64,000 nucleotides of DNA, from contig JASFHK010000007.1 in assembly GCA_050123275.1 (NCBI GenBank), forward strand, positions 1-64,000, written 5' to 3'. Below, in pieces: positions 42,333 through 50,462 of this stretch. The translations under genes were made by a program, and so were the position numbers. Origin of the DNA: E44-bin88 sp050123275. GTDB taxonomy: Bacteria > Chloroflexota > Dehalococcoidia > Dehalococcoidales > BS750m-G39. How positions within the stretch are numbered: the stretch's first letter is position 1; each line of letters begins with the position of its first letter. The notes below the pieces were generated by a model that worked only from the letters and a program-made list of their open reading frames with translations, was not told where the DNA came from and did not search any database.

Positions 42333-42385
42333 AAAAAAGACGCCCGTAATCGCCGAACCATCGGCCTTTCTGGCGTCTTTGTTGC
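42333..42385 (-). ncRNA. Structured leader hairpin upstream of the surface lipoprotein gene
   Basis: The transcript reads CAACAAAGACGCCAGAAAG, a GCCG-ATGGTT-CGGC inner hairpin, GATTACGG, then GGCGTCTTTTTT and ATATAGAC. It matches the 36259-36309 element in the AACAAAG lead, GAAA bulge, ACGGGCG strand and TATAGAC tail, while the stem bases change in a paired way (GGCGC/GCGCC there, GACGC/GCGTC here). Confidence 0.6.
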
Positions 42386-42425
42386 CTCCGCCGCTTCCCT
42401 TTTGGACTTTTGGAGCCCCGCCACA

Positions 42426-42453
42426 ATTATAAACACAATTTAAAATATGTCAA
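42426..42453 (-). promoter_or_regulatory. Consensus promoter of the surface lipoprotein gene (shared box)
   Basis: Minus strand: GGACTATTGACATA, TTGACA at 42448-42453, 16-nt spacer, TATAAT at 42426-42431. Same layout as the promoters at 36355-36382 and 47025-47052. Confidence 0.85.
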
Positions 42454-42698
42454 TAGTCCACAAATATTACGCTTTAATGGTCATTAGTCACTCCGCCCGT
42501 CAGCCGACATCGATACCCCACATCCCCCTACCAAGGGAGTGCCCCCTTCCTCTAAAACGGGAGAGTTGTATAGGTGTCGAGCCTCCCAATGACTGTTGTG
42601 CCTATTGACAACAGGCTTGTTTTGCTTTAGTGTGTTAAGGTTAGCAGGAAAGTACGACACCAGTACCAAGACTAAACTCACAAGGAGGTACTTCAGTT

Positions 42699-44675
42699 AT
42701 GAAGAAATATATAAGTGTTATTTTAGCCCTGCTACTCGTAGCCACGTTAAGCCTCGTGGGCTGCAACGATAAGGAGACACCGACGGTGAGCCTGGAGACG
42801 CCGGCCAACGGCAGTTCGGTCACCTCGCTGACCCCCATCCTCTCCTGGGACTACGAGTACTCTAACGCCAGCTTCCGTCTGCAACTGGCCAGCGACGGCA
42901 GCTTCCAGAACCTGGTCGTCGACCAATCGAACATCAGCAGCCCCAGCTACAACGTAGCCAGCGGTAAGCTGAGTGAAGGCCAGACCTATTACTGGCGGGT
43001 AAACGCCACCAAGGACGGCCAGGTATCGGCATGGTCATCGGCCTGGTCCTTCCAGACGCCCGGAGCGGCGGCCGAGGTGGGTACTATCGTCGTCCAGGCC
43101 ACTCTGGACGGCTCGCCCTGGACGGGTAACGTTAGCTACAGCCTCAGCGGCGCCGAAAGCTACTCGGGCACCTCGGTAAACCAGACCATCAGCAACGCCG
43201 CCGTAGGCAGCTACACGCTGGGCTATAACTCCGGAGGGCCGGCTGCCGCCGCCCTGTCCGACATTTCGCCCAGCGCCAGCCAGACACTATCCGCCGGCGG
43301 CACCGTAACCTTCACCCTCAACTTCACCACTTCGTCCGTCAGCGGGATTCAGGTCCAGGCCACGCTGGACGGCGCCACCTGGACGGGCAACGTCAAATAC
43401 ACCATAACCGGCCCTCAGGCCGAGTCGGGCACCTACGTAAACGAGACTTTCAGCAACCTGCCCGCCGGCAACTACACCCTGGGCTATAACTCCGGCGGCC
43501 CCAGCGGGGCGACACTGGGCAGCATTTCACCGAACCCGACCCAGACCGTAACCACGGGTGCCACCACCACCTACACCCTTAACTTCCACTCGCAAAACAC
43601 CAGCCAGATTAAGGTCCAGGCCACGCTCAACGGCGCTCCCTGGTCGGGCGGTGTCGTCTATACCATACACGGGGCGTTACAGGATTCCCACAACATAGCG
43701 CCCTACACCTTCACCAACCTTCCCGTGGGCACCTACAGCCTGGTCTATAAGTACGGCGGCCCCTCGGGCGCCAGCCTGATGAGCATTACCCCGCAACCGA
43801 CCCAGACCACGGCGGCCAACCATACCACCACCTTCACCCTTAACTTCGCCACGGGCACTTCGAACACGGTGAAAATCCAGGCCACGCTGGACGGACAGCC
43901 CTGGTCGGGCAACGTCAACTACTGCCTGAGCGGGCCTTACTCCGATTGCGACAGCACGGTGCCGCTGAACCTGACCAACCTGCCCGACGGCACCTACTCG
44001 CTCACCTATCGCTCGGGCGGCCCTTCGGGAGCCAGCTTCACCGGTATTTCCCCGTCCTCGAGCCAGACGGTAAGCGGCGGCGGTATGATAACCTTTACTC
44101 TTATCTTCCACTCCGCGGCGTCGGGCACGATATCGGTTAACGCCATGCTCGACGGCGCTCCCTGGGAAACCGCTATCGGTTCGGGCACCATTAATTACAG
44201 CATCAGCGGCCCCATTTCGGACGCCAGCACCAAGATGCCCGATACCTTTACCAACCTGCCCGGCGGAACCTACACCCTTACCTATAACTCCGGCGGGCCT
44301 ATCGGGGCGACGCTAACGGCTATCTCGCCGAACCCGACACAAACCCTGCCCGCCGGCGGTAGCATAAGCTACACGCTATACTTCAGCTCGCAACCCACGG
44401 GCACCGTCACCGTCAACGCCACCGCCAACGGCGCTCCCTGGAGCGGCGCGGTCAGCTTTACCCTGTCCGGGCCTTACATGGATTCACACGGCTCCGTGCC
44501 CTATACCTTCGATGGCTGCCCGGCGGGGAGCTACACGCTCACCTACCGTTCCGGCGGCCCCGACGACATGACCCTCTACAGCATCGACGTGTCGGCGACA
44601 CAGCAGTTAGACGCCGGAGGTAACATCACCTTCACCCTTGTCTTTGTAGGTGGAGGCGGCGGCGTTCTGGAATAA
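42699..44675 (+). CDS. Surface lipoprotein with six tandem beta-domain repeats
   Basis: A 658-residue lipoprotein (lipobox ending LVGC, Cys about 23). Residues about 30-125 form an FN3-like domain (YYWRVNATKDGQVSAWSSAWSF). Then come six repeats of about 85-90 residues, each opening with VQATLDGxPWxGNVxYxLSG-like sequence and closing YTLxYNSGGPxGAxLxxISPxPTQT, followed by a TFTLNF strand. It resembles an extended adhesin or stalk protein. The ribosome site ACAAGGAGG is strong. Confidence 0.72.
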   Translation: MKKYISVILALLLVATLSLVGCNDKETPTVSLETPANGSSVTSLTPILSWDYEYSNASFRLQLASDGSFQNLVVDQSNISSPSYNVASGKLSEGQTYYWRVNATKDGQVSAWSSAWSFQTPGAAAEVGTIVVQATLDGSPWTGNVSYSLSGAESYSGTSVNQTISNAAVGSYTLGYNSGGPAAAALSDISPSASQTLSAGGTVTFTLNFTTSSVSGIQVQATLDGATWTGNVKYTITGPQAESGTYVNETFSNLPAGNYTLGYNSGGPSGATLGSISPNPTQTVTTGATTTYTLNFHSQNTSQIKVQATLNGAPWSGGVVYTIHGALQDSHNIAPYTFTNLPVGTYSLVYKYGGPSGASLMSITPQPTQTTAANHTTTFTLNFATGTSNTVKIQATLDGQPWSGNVNYCLSGPYSDCDSTVPLNLTNLPDGTYSLTYRSGGPSGASFTGISPSSSQTVSGGGMITFTLIFHSAASGTISVNAMLDGAPWETAIGSGTINYSISGPISDASTKMPDTFTNLPGGTYTLTYNSGGPIGATLTAISPNPTQTLPAGGSISYTLYFSSQPTGTVTVNATANGAPWSGAVSFTLSGPYMDSHGSVPYTFDGCPAGSYTLTYRSGGPDDMTLYSIDVSATQQLDAGGNITFTLVFVGGGGGVLE

Positions 44676-44698
44676 GCCGCGCGATATACGAGAATAAC

Positions 44699-44732
44699 GG
44701 AGAAGCCCTCTCTTTCGAGAGGGCTTCTTTTT
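44699..44732 (+). terminator. Intrinsic terminator of the repeat lipoprotein gene
   Basis: AGAAGCCCTC-TCTTTCGA-GAGGGCTTCT forms a 10-bp stem with TTTTTT after it. Confidence 0.85.
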
Positions 44733-44850
44733 TCCCGCTTAACTGAACAAGACCCTTGATAGTACAAAGCGATGCAACCTTAAACTCGTCTTGGATTTCA
44801 TCAAATCCGAAACTTTACCTAGAGTTTAAGCTTATTGCGCAATCTTAATA

Positions 44851-45810
44851 CTAAATAGCTTTACCCCAAATGATAGCCAGTGACTCCAATAGTTCTACTG
44901 GTAAAGCATCTGCCCAAAGGTGCTTTAAACGGAAAGGATCCTTATCAAGTCGCTCAAAAACTAATAAGGTCTCGGGTTGAAAAAGCAAGGGATTGCATCG
45001 TTCATCTTGTGCATAATCGCGAAAAATATCTTCTAACTTTCCTTGATTATGCTCTACAAAGTCATCAAGTAATGAACCAAAGCCTTCTAGTTCCTCAACT
45101 GAAAACAATGGAAGTAATTTCGGAATAATGGCCAGAGACAGCTTTCGATCAAATGTCCTTACCGTGAATTGCAAAAAGTTTTTCTCTACTTGGTCAAGAA
45201 TACCTGCCTCTTGGAAGCCTGGCAATTCCAAAATGGTACTCCTAGCCTGTGCTATTTCTTGGTCGAATATCTCAACAAGGGACATCAGACGATAGATTGC
45301 TCGCTTGATTTCTACTGGCGGTGTTTGTAACGGTTTGTACATAAGCTCATGGGATACATCAGCCCATAAGTTTTGAGCCCGTGTATGCAGTTGAATCTCG
45401 CAAATCAGTCCATGGAATCTCTCGGCATGCGATTCTTTGTTTTGTAAGGTAACTCTAAAGTGAATACCGAGGTATCCTAATTGGTCATAATCGAGCCCTA
45501 CAATCTTATTTTCATACTTAAGCACATTGAACAAACCCCGAATGATTTTTTCCACATTGTCAAGTTGGTCGTAATAGGTCAAAACAACCCTGACACCCGC
45601 TTTATCGAAGATCTCATCATAGGGATTTGTGTAGCGCTTGCGCAGTGCTTTCTTAAGCAAGCTAGCAACTTCCTTTGCACGCGCACTCACGATACACGCG
45701 ATTCCTCGCCGTCGTGTCTCAGCCTCCAAAATGCTTTTAACATACTCTGAAAAATCTTTATACAGCCCTCGCTCAGCTATCCACCTTTCACGCAGCGCTT
45801 CCAGTTCCAT
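44851..45810 (-). CDS. RelA/SpoT-domain nucleotide synthetase (SAS-like)
   Basis: A 319-residue protein. The synthetase core covers about residues 55-162: DEIFDKAGVRVVLTYYDQL, GYLGIHFRV, CEIQLHTRAQNLWADVSHELMYK. The G.RV, E-Q, T-R, W and H...YK positions of RelA/SpoT alarmone synthetases are kept. No hydrolase HD domain is present and a C-terminal helical extension of about 150 residues is unassigned. The ATG at 45810 overlaps the stop of the upstream NA37-like gene by one base (TGATG), so the two are translationally coupled. AT-rich compared with the flanks. It may make (p)ppGpp or, like toxic SAS enzymes, modify another nucleotide or tRNA. Confidence 0.72.
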   Translation of the reverse strand: MELEALRERWIAERGLYKDFSEYVKSILEAETRRRGIACIVSARAKEVASLLKKALRKRYTNPYDEIFDKAGVRVVLTYYDQLDNVEKIIRGLFNVLKYENKIVGLDYDQLGYLGIHFRVTLQNKESHAERFHGLICEIQLHTRAQNLWADVSHELMYKPLQTPPVEIKRAIYRLMSLVEIFDQEIAQARSTILELPGFQEAGILDQVEKNFLQFTVRTFDRKLSLAIIPKLLPLFSVEELEGFGSLLDDFVEHNQGKLEDIFRDYAQDERCNPLLFQPETLLVFERLDKDPFRLKHLWADALPVELLESLAIIWGKAI

Positions 45811-46859
45811 CAACGCTTTCCCTGCAATCGCTTCACTCTATCTTCTATCTCTAAATGAGTCCGTCCATCATCTAGGTCTTTCATCTTAACATGCTCTTTA
45901 AAGGTTTCTGGGTTCCCTAACACCGCAAGGCCGCTCTGAAATTCGAGCTGTATTCGCTTTAGATGCGTCCCGATAAGTGATATATCCTTTTCAAATGGTT
46001 GTGGTAAAACCGAGGCATCACTTAAATAGTCTATATATTTCTGCCGATCTTCCACGTCTAAGTGGGCACGCGCGAATGATCTCGGATCGAATGTTCCCGC
46101 CTGACTTCCTAGCTCCGCTAGCAGAGCGATTTCGTAACGTGCCTTTGCTTCCGGCTCAGCGATTTCCTCATGGATGAAGCCCTCGGTAGCATGGAACAAC
46201 CGTTTTGTCGTGACTTCAGGTGCCTCCCGAAGGTTGCAACCTAAAAACTTTCTCAAAAAGAAATCCGCCACTTCTGTAGTTGGATAGTATCCCCGTTGGT
46301 TATCCGATACAGCTCCCTCGATAGACTCCAGGGTAACACCTGTTTGCACAAACAATCCGACTTTAAACACCCTCGTCTTTTCAGTAAGCATAAGGTCACG
46401 AATATGCTCTAGGCGAAAAGTCGATTTCCCTTGCAACTGCTCTTGTTGCAGACGCACTCCGGCTTCTCTTTCTAATTTTATAATAGCGATGGCCCTTTGT
46501 TGAACAACCTCCGCTTGTACCACGCAAAGTAACCCGGCTGGATTTACACCTGTCTGCATTCTGTAAAGATGGGATGCCACATCTCTAGACATTGATACGA
46601 AATCTGCCGTCTGTATGCCAAGATTATCAAGAACTAATGGCGGCACAGGAGATAGCGAATCGGGGTCAAAAATTACATCGAACGCAGCTGTATCAAGTGT
46701 ACCGATAATTTTCTCCCTAAAGTAATTCCTCAGTTCTGGAGTGAGAGGGCTCTCAATTTCACTGAGTACAGGGGGTTCCCCACCACCACCCACTGGTCTC
46801 GGCGGAACGTCGTGAACTATCACCTTTTCTACATGTAACCTACCTAAATCAATCCTCAT
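45810..46859 (-). CDS. NA37-like nucleoid-associated protein
   Basis: A 349-residue protein that resembles the 37-kDa nucleoid-associated (YejK/NdpA) family: GLLCVVQAEVVQQRAIAIIKLEREAGVR, SDNQRGYYPTTEVADFFLRKFLGCNL (about 207-232), then TKRLFHATEGFIHEEIAEPEAKARYEIALLAELGS. The match is by eye and not to a curated alignment. It is the first gene of a two-gene cassette with the SAS-like gene. The start follows GCAGGAGGGG. Its promoter belongs to the shared box group. Confidence 0.55.
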   Translation of the reverse strand: MRIDLGRLHVEKVIVHDVPPRPVGGGGEPPVLSEIESPLTPELRNYFREKIIGTLDTAAFDVIFDPDSLSPVPPLVLDNLGIQTADFVSMSRDVASHLYRMQTGVNPAGLLCVVQAEVVQQRAIAIIKLEREAGVRLQQEQLQGKSTFRLEHIRDLMLTEKTRVFKVGLFVQTGVTLESIEGAVSDNQRGYYPTTEVADFFLRKFLGCNLREAPEVTTKRLFHATEGFIHEEIAEPEAKARYEIALLAELGSQAGTFDPRSFARAHLDVEDRQKYIDYLSDASVLPQPFEKDISLIGTHLKRIQLEFQSGLAVLGNPETFKEHVKMKDLDDGRTHLEIEDRVKRLQGKR

Positions 46860-47024
46860 GTAGACCCCTCCTGCGATAGAATAGGTGTGACTTAAGTCTC
46901 TCTGTACTTCGGCTTTTCTTTTTCGATTATCCCAGCTTCTCCAGTTATACTTTACTGACTCCTTCCAAACGAGCTAAAAACCTAAATCTGTAAAGAACTC
47001 ACCTAACCTCAGACTCTTACCCCG

Positions 47025-47052
47025 ATTATACACCCGATTTCTGTTATGTCAA
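47025..47052 (-). promoter_or_regulatory. Consensus promoter of the NA37/RelA cassette (shared box)
   Basis: Minus strand: GGACTGTTGACATA, TTGACA at 47047-47052, a 16-nt spacer, TATAAT at 47025-47030. Spacer and flanks agree with the DUF932 promoter at about two-thirds of positions. Confidence 0.85.
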
Positions 47053-47099
47053 CAGTCCCCTTTCACACCCCGCCTATAGCCACCTGTCTCACCCCCACT

Positions 47100-47235
47100 T
47101 TCCATAACGGACGCCAAAAACAATTCCCCTTTTCCCCAAAATCCGTGCCTGCTTACCATAACGGCGCCCCGAAACAAATACCCCTTTTCTCCAAAACCCC
47201 GTTTACTTACCATAACTCTAAAAACAAATCCCCTG
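47100..47235. repeat. 54-nt degenerate tandem repeat
   Basis: About 2.5 copies with a 54-nt period, each opening with CTTNCCATAAC (47102, 47156 and 47210) followed by a C/A-rich AAACAATTCCCCTTTTCCCC-like block. Confidence 0.7.
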
Positions 47236-47315
47236 CCCGTCCGCACCCGATTTGTTTCCCCCGATTTTTCTTGCCCGTATTTTTGTCGCCCCCACTTGTG
47301 CTAAAATAAACCCAT

Positions 47316-49883
47316 ATGATTCCCATCAAGCTTTCCATGCGCAACTTCATGCCCTACCGCGACCACGTGCCCCCGCTATACTTCAACGGCATCCACACCG
47401 CCTGCATCTCCGGCGATAACGGCAACGGCAAGTCGGCGCTCATCGACGCCATGACCTGGGCGCTCTGGGGCAAGGCGCGCTCGAAGAGCGACGACGACCT
47501 CATCCACCAGGGGCAGGACGAGATGGAGGTGGAGTTCGATTTCAAGGTGGGCGAGCAGGGCTACCGCATCATCCGCAAGCACTCCCGCCCCAAGCGCGGT
47601 GGCAAGACGGGCAAGAGCCTGCTGGAGTTCCAGGTGGCCTCCGACGACGGCTACAAGCCCGTCAGCGCCGAGAGCATCAGCCTTACCCAGCAGAAGATTA
47701 TCGACACCCTCCACATGGACTACGCCACCTTCGTCAACAGCGCCTTCCTGCGGCAGGGGCACGCCGACGAGTTCACCAACCAGCCGCCGGCCAAGCGCAA
47801 GGACGTGCTGGGCAACATATTGGGGCTGGAGTTCTACGACGAGCTGGAGCAGCGCGCCAAAGAACTGGCGCGGGAACAGGCGGCGGAGGGAGAGCAGCTG
47901 GAAAGCGTCCTTGAGGAAATCAACCGCGAGCTGGCCCGGAAAGCGGAATACGAAGCCGAGCTGGCGCAGGCGCAAACGGCGCTGGAGGCAGCGGAGAAGG
48001 TCCTGAAAGAGCACGAAACCAGGCTGAACCGGCTCAAGAAGGACAAAGAAGCCCTGGAAAGCAAGAAACAGCAGCTGGCCCAGCTTGAGGAGCACGCCGC
48101 CGTCACCAGAAGCGACCTGGAGGGACGCCGTCAGGAAGTCGCCCGCTACCAGGAGCGCATCAAAGAACACGAAGCGCTCATCGCCCGGCGCGCGGAGATC
48201 GAGGAAGGCTACGCTCAATTCGCCGACGCCCGCCGGCAGACCGAGGCGCTCAACCAGAAGCTGGGGCTGCTGCTCAAGCTCCAGAACCAGAAAAACCAGC
48301 TCGAGAAAGAAATCCAGGCGGCGCAGTCGGAGCTGCTCACCCGGCACAAGCTGGCCGAGAGCAAAATCGCCGACCTGGAAGCTAAAGCCGCCGAACTGCC
48401 CCGGCTCAAAGACGAGCTGAAGCAGGCGCAGGCGGAACTGCAAAAACTGGCCGAAGCAGAAGCGGCGCTGAAGGCGAAACAGCAGTCCGCCCGGGAAATG
48501 CGCACCGCTATCAACTACCTGGAATCGGAGATAAACGGCCTCAAAAAAGAGATTGACGGTATCGCCAAGAACATCGACACCCTCTCCCAGGCCGAAGCCA
48601 AATGCCCGGTCTGCGGCACCGAACTTAACGAAGACCACTTAAAAAAGATTCAGGGCAACTACGCCGCCGAACGGGACGAAAAAACCAAGGCGATTGAGAC
48701 AAAACAGGTCGAGTTATCTGCCAAAAAGCAAGAGCTAGCAACACTGGAAAACGAGATAGCCTCGCTGGAGACAGGGCTGAATAAGGATAAAGCCGCCGCC
48801 CAGAGCGGGGTCAGCCTGCTCAACAAGGACATCAGCGAAGCCCAGGCCGTCGCCAGCCAGCTCGATGAAGTCAGGGAAAGCCTTAAAGAAATCGAGCAAA
48901 GCCTGGCCGCCAAGGACTTCGCCGCCGCCAAAAAGCCGGCCCTGGAGCAAGTCGAGGCAGAGCTGGCCAAGCTCGATTACGACTCGCTAAAGCACGAAGC
49001 CCTGCAAAAGCGCCTTAAAGAACTGGAGCAGTACGAAGCCCCCCAGCGCCAGCTCGAAGAAGCCGACCGGCTCATCGAACAGGAAAAAGAGGCGCTGGCT
49101 AAAGCCGAAGCCGCCGGCCGGGAGCTGGAACAGCGGCTGGAAGCCGACACCAGCAAAGGGCAGGACCTGAAAAAAGCGCTGGAAAGCCTACCCCGGGTAA
49201 CCGCCGATTTAACCCAAGCGGAAAGCGAGCACCAGCCGCTTTCGGCGGAGCAAAAGCGGGCGCAGCAGCTGGTCTGGAGCGTAAAAGCCAGGCTGGAGCG
49301 CTGCGACGAGCTGGAAACCCGCAAAAAGGAAAAGGAAAAGCAGCTGGGGCAAGCGTCCAAAGAGGCCAAAATCTACAAAGACCTGGCGCAGGCCTTCGGC
49401 AAAAAGGGCATACAGGCGTTAATCATCGAGATGGCGTTGCCCGAAATCGAGGCCGAAGCCAACCGCCTGCTGGCGAAAATGACCGACGGCCGCATGCACG
49501 TCAAGATGGAAACGCAACGGCAGACCAAGAAGGGCGAGCCGGTGGAAACGCTGGACATCAAAATCAGCGACGAGCTGGGCACGCGCAACTACGAGATGTT
49601 CAGCGGCGGCGAGGCCTTCCGCATCGACTTTGCCGTGCGCATCGCCCTCTCCAAGCTGTTGGCCCGCCGGGCCGGGGCGCCGTTGCCCACCCTGATTATC
49701 GACGAGGGCTTCGGCACGCAGGACAGCAGCGGCATCGAAAAGCTGAAAGAGGCGATAAACTCAATACAGGACGACTTCAAAAAGATACTGGTCATAACCC
49801 ACATGGAGGATTTGAGAGACGCCTTCCCCACGCGCATCAACGTGGTCAAAACGGCGCAGGGTTCGACGATGGAGGTTAGCTAG
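47316..49883 (+). CDS. sbcC: SbcC/Rad50-type SMC ATPase
   Basis: An 855-residue SMC-like ATPase used in DNA end and hairpin processing with SbcD. Walker A is SGDNGNGKSALIDAMTWALWG (32-52), two long coiled coils surround a zinc hook CPVC (about 430), then FSGGEAFRIDFAVRIALSKL (signature, about 761-780) and LIIDEGFG (Walker B, about 792). No sbcD is adjacent in this window. The gene starts at ATG 47316, close after a -10 box without a ribosome site, so it is probably leaderless. Convergent overlap of 4 nt with the HD gene. Confidence 0.92.
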   Translation: MIPIKLSMRNFMPYRDHVPPLYFNGIHTACISGDNGNGKSALIDAMTWALWGKARSKSDDDLIHQGQDEMEVEFDFKVGEQGYRIIRKHSRPKRGGKTGKSLLEFQVASDDGYKPVSAESISLTQQKIIDTLHMDYATFVNSAFLRQGHADEFTNQPPAKRKDVLGNILGLEFYDELEQRAKELAREQAAEGEQLESVLEEINRELARKAEYEAELAQAQTALEAAEKVLKEHETRLNRLKKDKEALESKKQQLAQLEEHAAVTRSDLEGRRQEVARYQERIKEHEALIARRAEIEEGYAQFADARRQTEALNQKLGLLLKLQNQKNQLEKEIQAAQSELLTRHKLAESKIADLEAKAAELPRLKDELKQAQAELQKLAEAEAALKAKQQSAREMRTAINYLESEINGLKKEIDGIAKNIDTLSQAEAKCPVCGTELNEDHLKKIQGNYAAERDEKTKAIETKQVELSAKKQELATLENEIASLETGLNKDKAAAQSGVSLLNKDISEAQAVASQLDEVRESLKEIEQSLAAKDFAAAKKPALEQVEAELAKLDYDSLKHEALQKRLKELEQYEAPQRQLEEADRLIEQEKEALAKAEAAGRELEQRLEADTSKGQDLKKALESLPRVTADLTQAESEHQPLSAEQKRAQQLVWSVKARLERCDELETRKKEKEKQLGQASKEAKIYKDLAQAFGKKGIQALIIEMALPEIEAEANRLLAKMTDGRMHVKMETQRQTKKGEPVETLDIKISDELGTRNYEMFSGGEAFRIDFAVRIALSKLLARRAGAPLPTLIIDEGFGTQDSSGIEKLKEAINSIQDDFKKILVITHMEDLRDAFPTRINVVKTAQGSTMEVS

Positions 49884-50434
49884 AGCCCGAGGTCGTCGGC
49901 GATGCCCTTCATCGCCTTCAGTCCCAGTTCGATAAAATCGTCGAGCTGGATACCCAGCTCGGAGCAGAGCGCGATTTGCTCCCGGTTGGCGCCCGCGGCA
50001 AAGCTCTTTTCCTTGAATTTCTTCTTCACCGAACTGGCTTCGACGCTGCCCAGTTTCTTGTCGGGGCGCACCAGCGCCGCTGCGGTAATGAGGCCGGTGA
50101 GCGGGTCGGCGCAAAAGAGGGCTTTATCCAGCTTACTCTCGCGGGGAACGCCGTGGGCTTCGTTGTGGCAGAGTACGGCGTGGGCCATCGCCTCGCTGGC
50201 CCCCATCTCCCTGACCAGGTCGGCGCCCAAACGGCTGTGGGTGCTCATGTCGCCCTCGGTAAGCTCCATGTCGATGTCGTGCAACAGCCCGGTAAGCCCC
50301 CACTCCTCCTCGTCCTCACCCAGACGCCTGGCCAGCGCGCGCATGATGGCCTCGGTAGCCAGCATGTGCTTGATGGTGTTCTTGTTCTCCACGTTGGCGT
50401 CGATAGAGTCCAGTGCCTCGTCGCGAGTCAACAT
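49880..50434 (-). CDS. HD-domain hydrolase
   Basis: A 184-residue HD protein: ENKNTIKHMLATEAIMRALARRLG (first His), WGLTGLLHDIDMELTEGDMSTHSRLGADLVREMG (HD pair and following His) and HAVLCHNEAHG. The metal-binding His and Asp are in place for phosphohydrolase activity; the substrate is unknown. It lies directly downstream of uvrA on the same strand. Confidence 0.82.
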   Translation of the reverse strand: MLTRDEALDSIDANVENKNTIKHMLATEAIMRALARRLGEDEEEWGLTGLLHDIDMELTEGDMSTHSRLGADLVREMGASEAMAHAVLCHNEAHGVPRESKLDKALFCADPLTGLITAAALVRPDKKLGSVEASSVKKKFKEKSFAAGANREQIALCSELGIQLDDFIELGLKAMKGIADDLGL

Positions 50435-50462
50435 CGCCTCCTTCGCGGGGGAAAAGGGGGTT

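Larger units (their letters stand above)
42304..42698. other. Divergent regulatory region of two surface lipoproteins
   Basis: 395 nt without a gene. The left part is the leader and promoter of the minus-strand lipoprotein. The right part has TTGACA at 42605-42610 with a weak TAGTGT at 42628-42633 (17-nt spacer) for the plus-strand lipoprotein, and its ACAAGGAGGTAC ribosome site near 42681. Confidence 0.5.
46860..47315. other. Long intergenic region between the NA37 gene and sbcC
   Basis: 456 nt. It holds the NA37 promoter (47025-47052) and a leader of about 160 nt with no clear hairpin, then a 54-nt tandem repeat (47100-47235), and a TGCTAAAAT extended -10 (47299-47307) that ends 8 nt before the sbcC ATG. 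Nothing else is seen. Confidence 0.55.

Noticed and set aside
47100..47235. CRISPR array
   Set aside because: The 54-nt repeats are direct, without spacers, degenerate, and no cas genes are present.
47376..48638. 420-codon minus-strand frame opposite sbcC
   Set aside because: It mirrors the sbcC coiled coil and has no ribosome site or domain.
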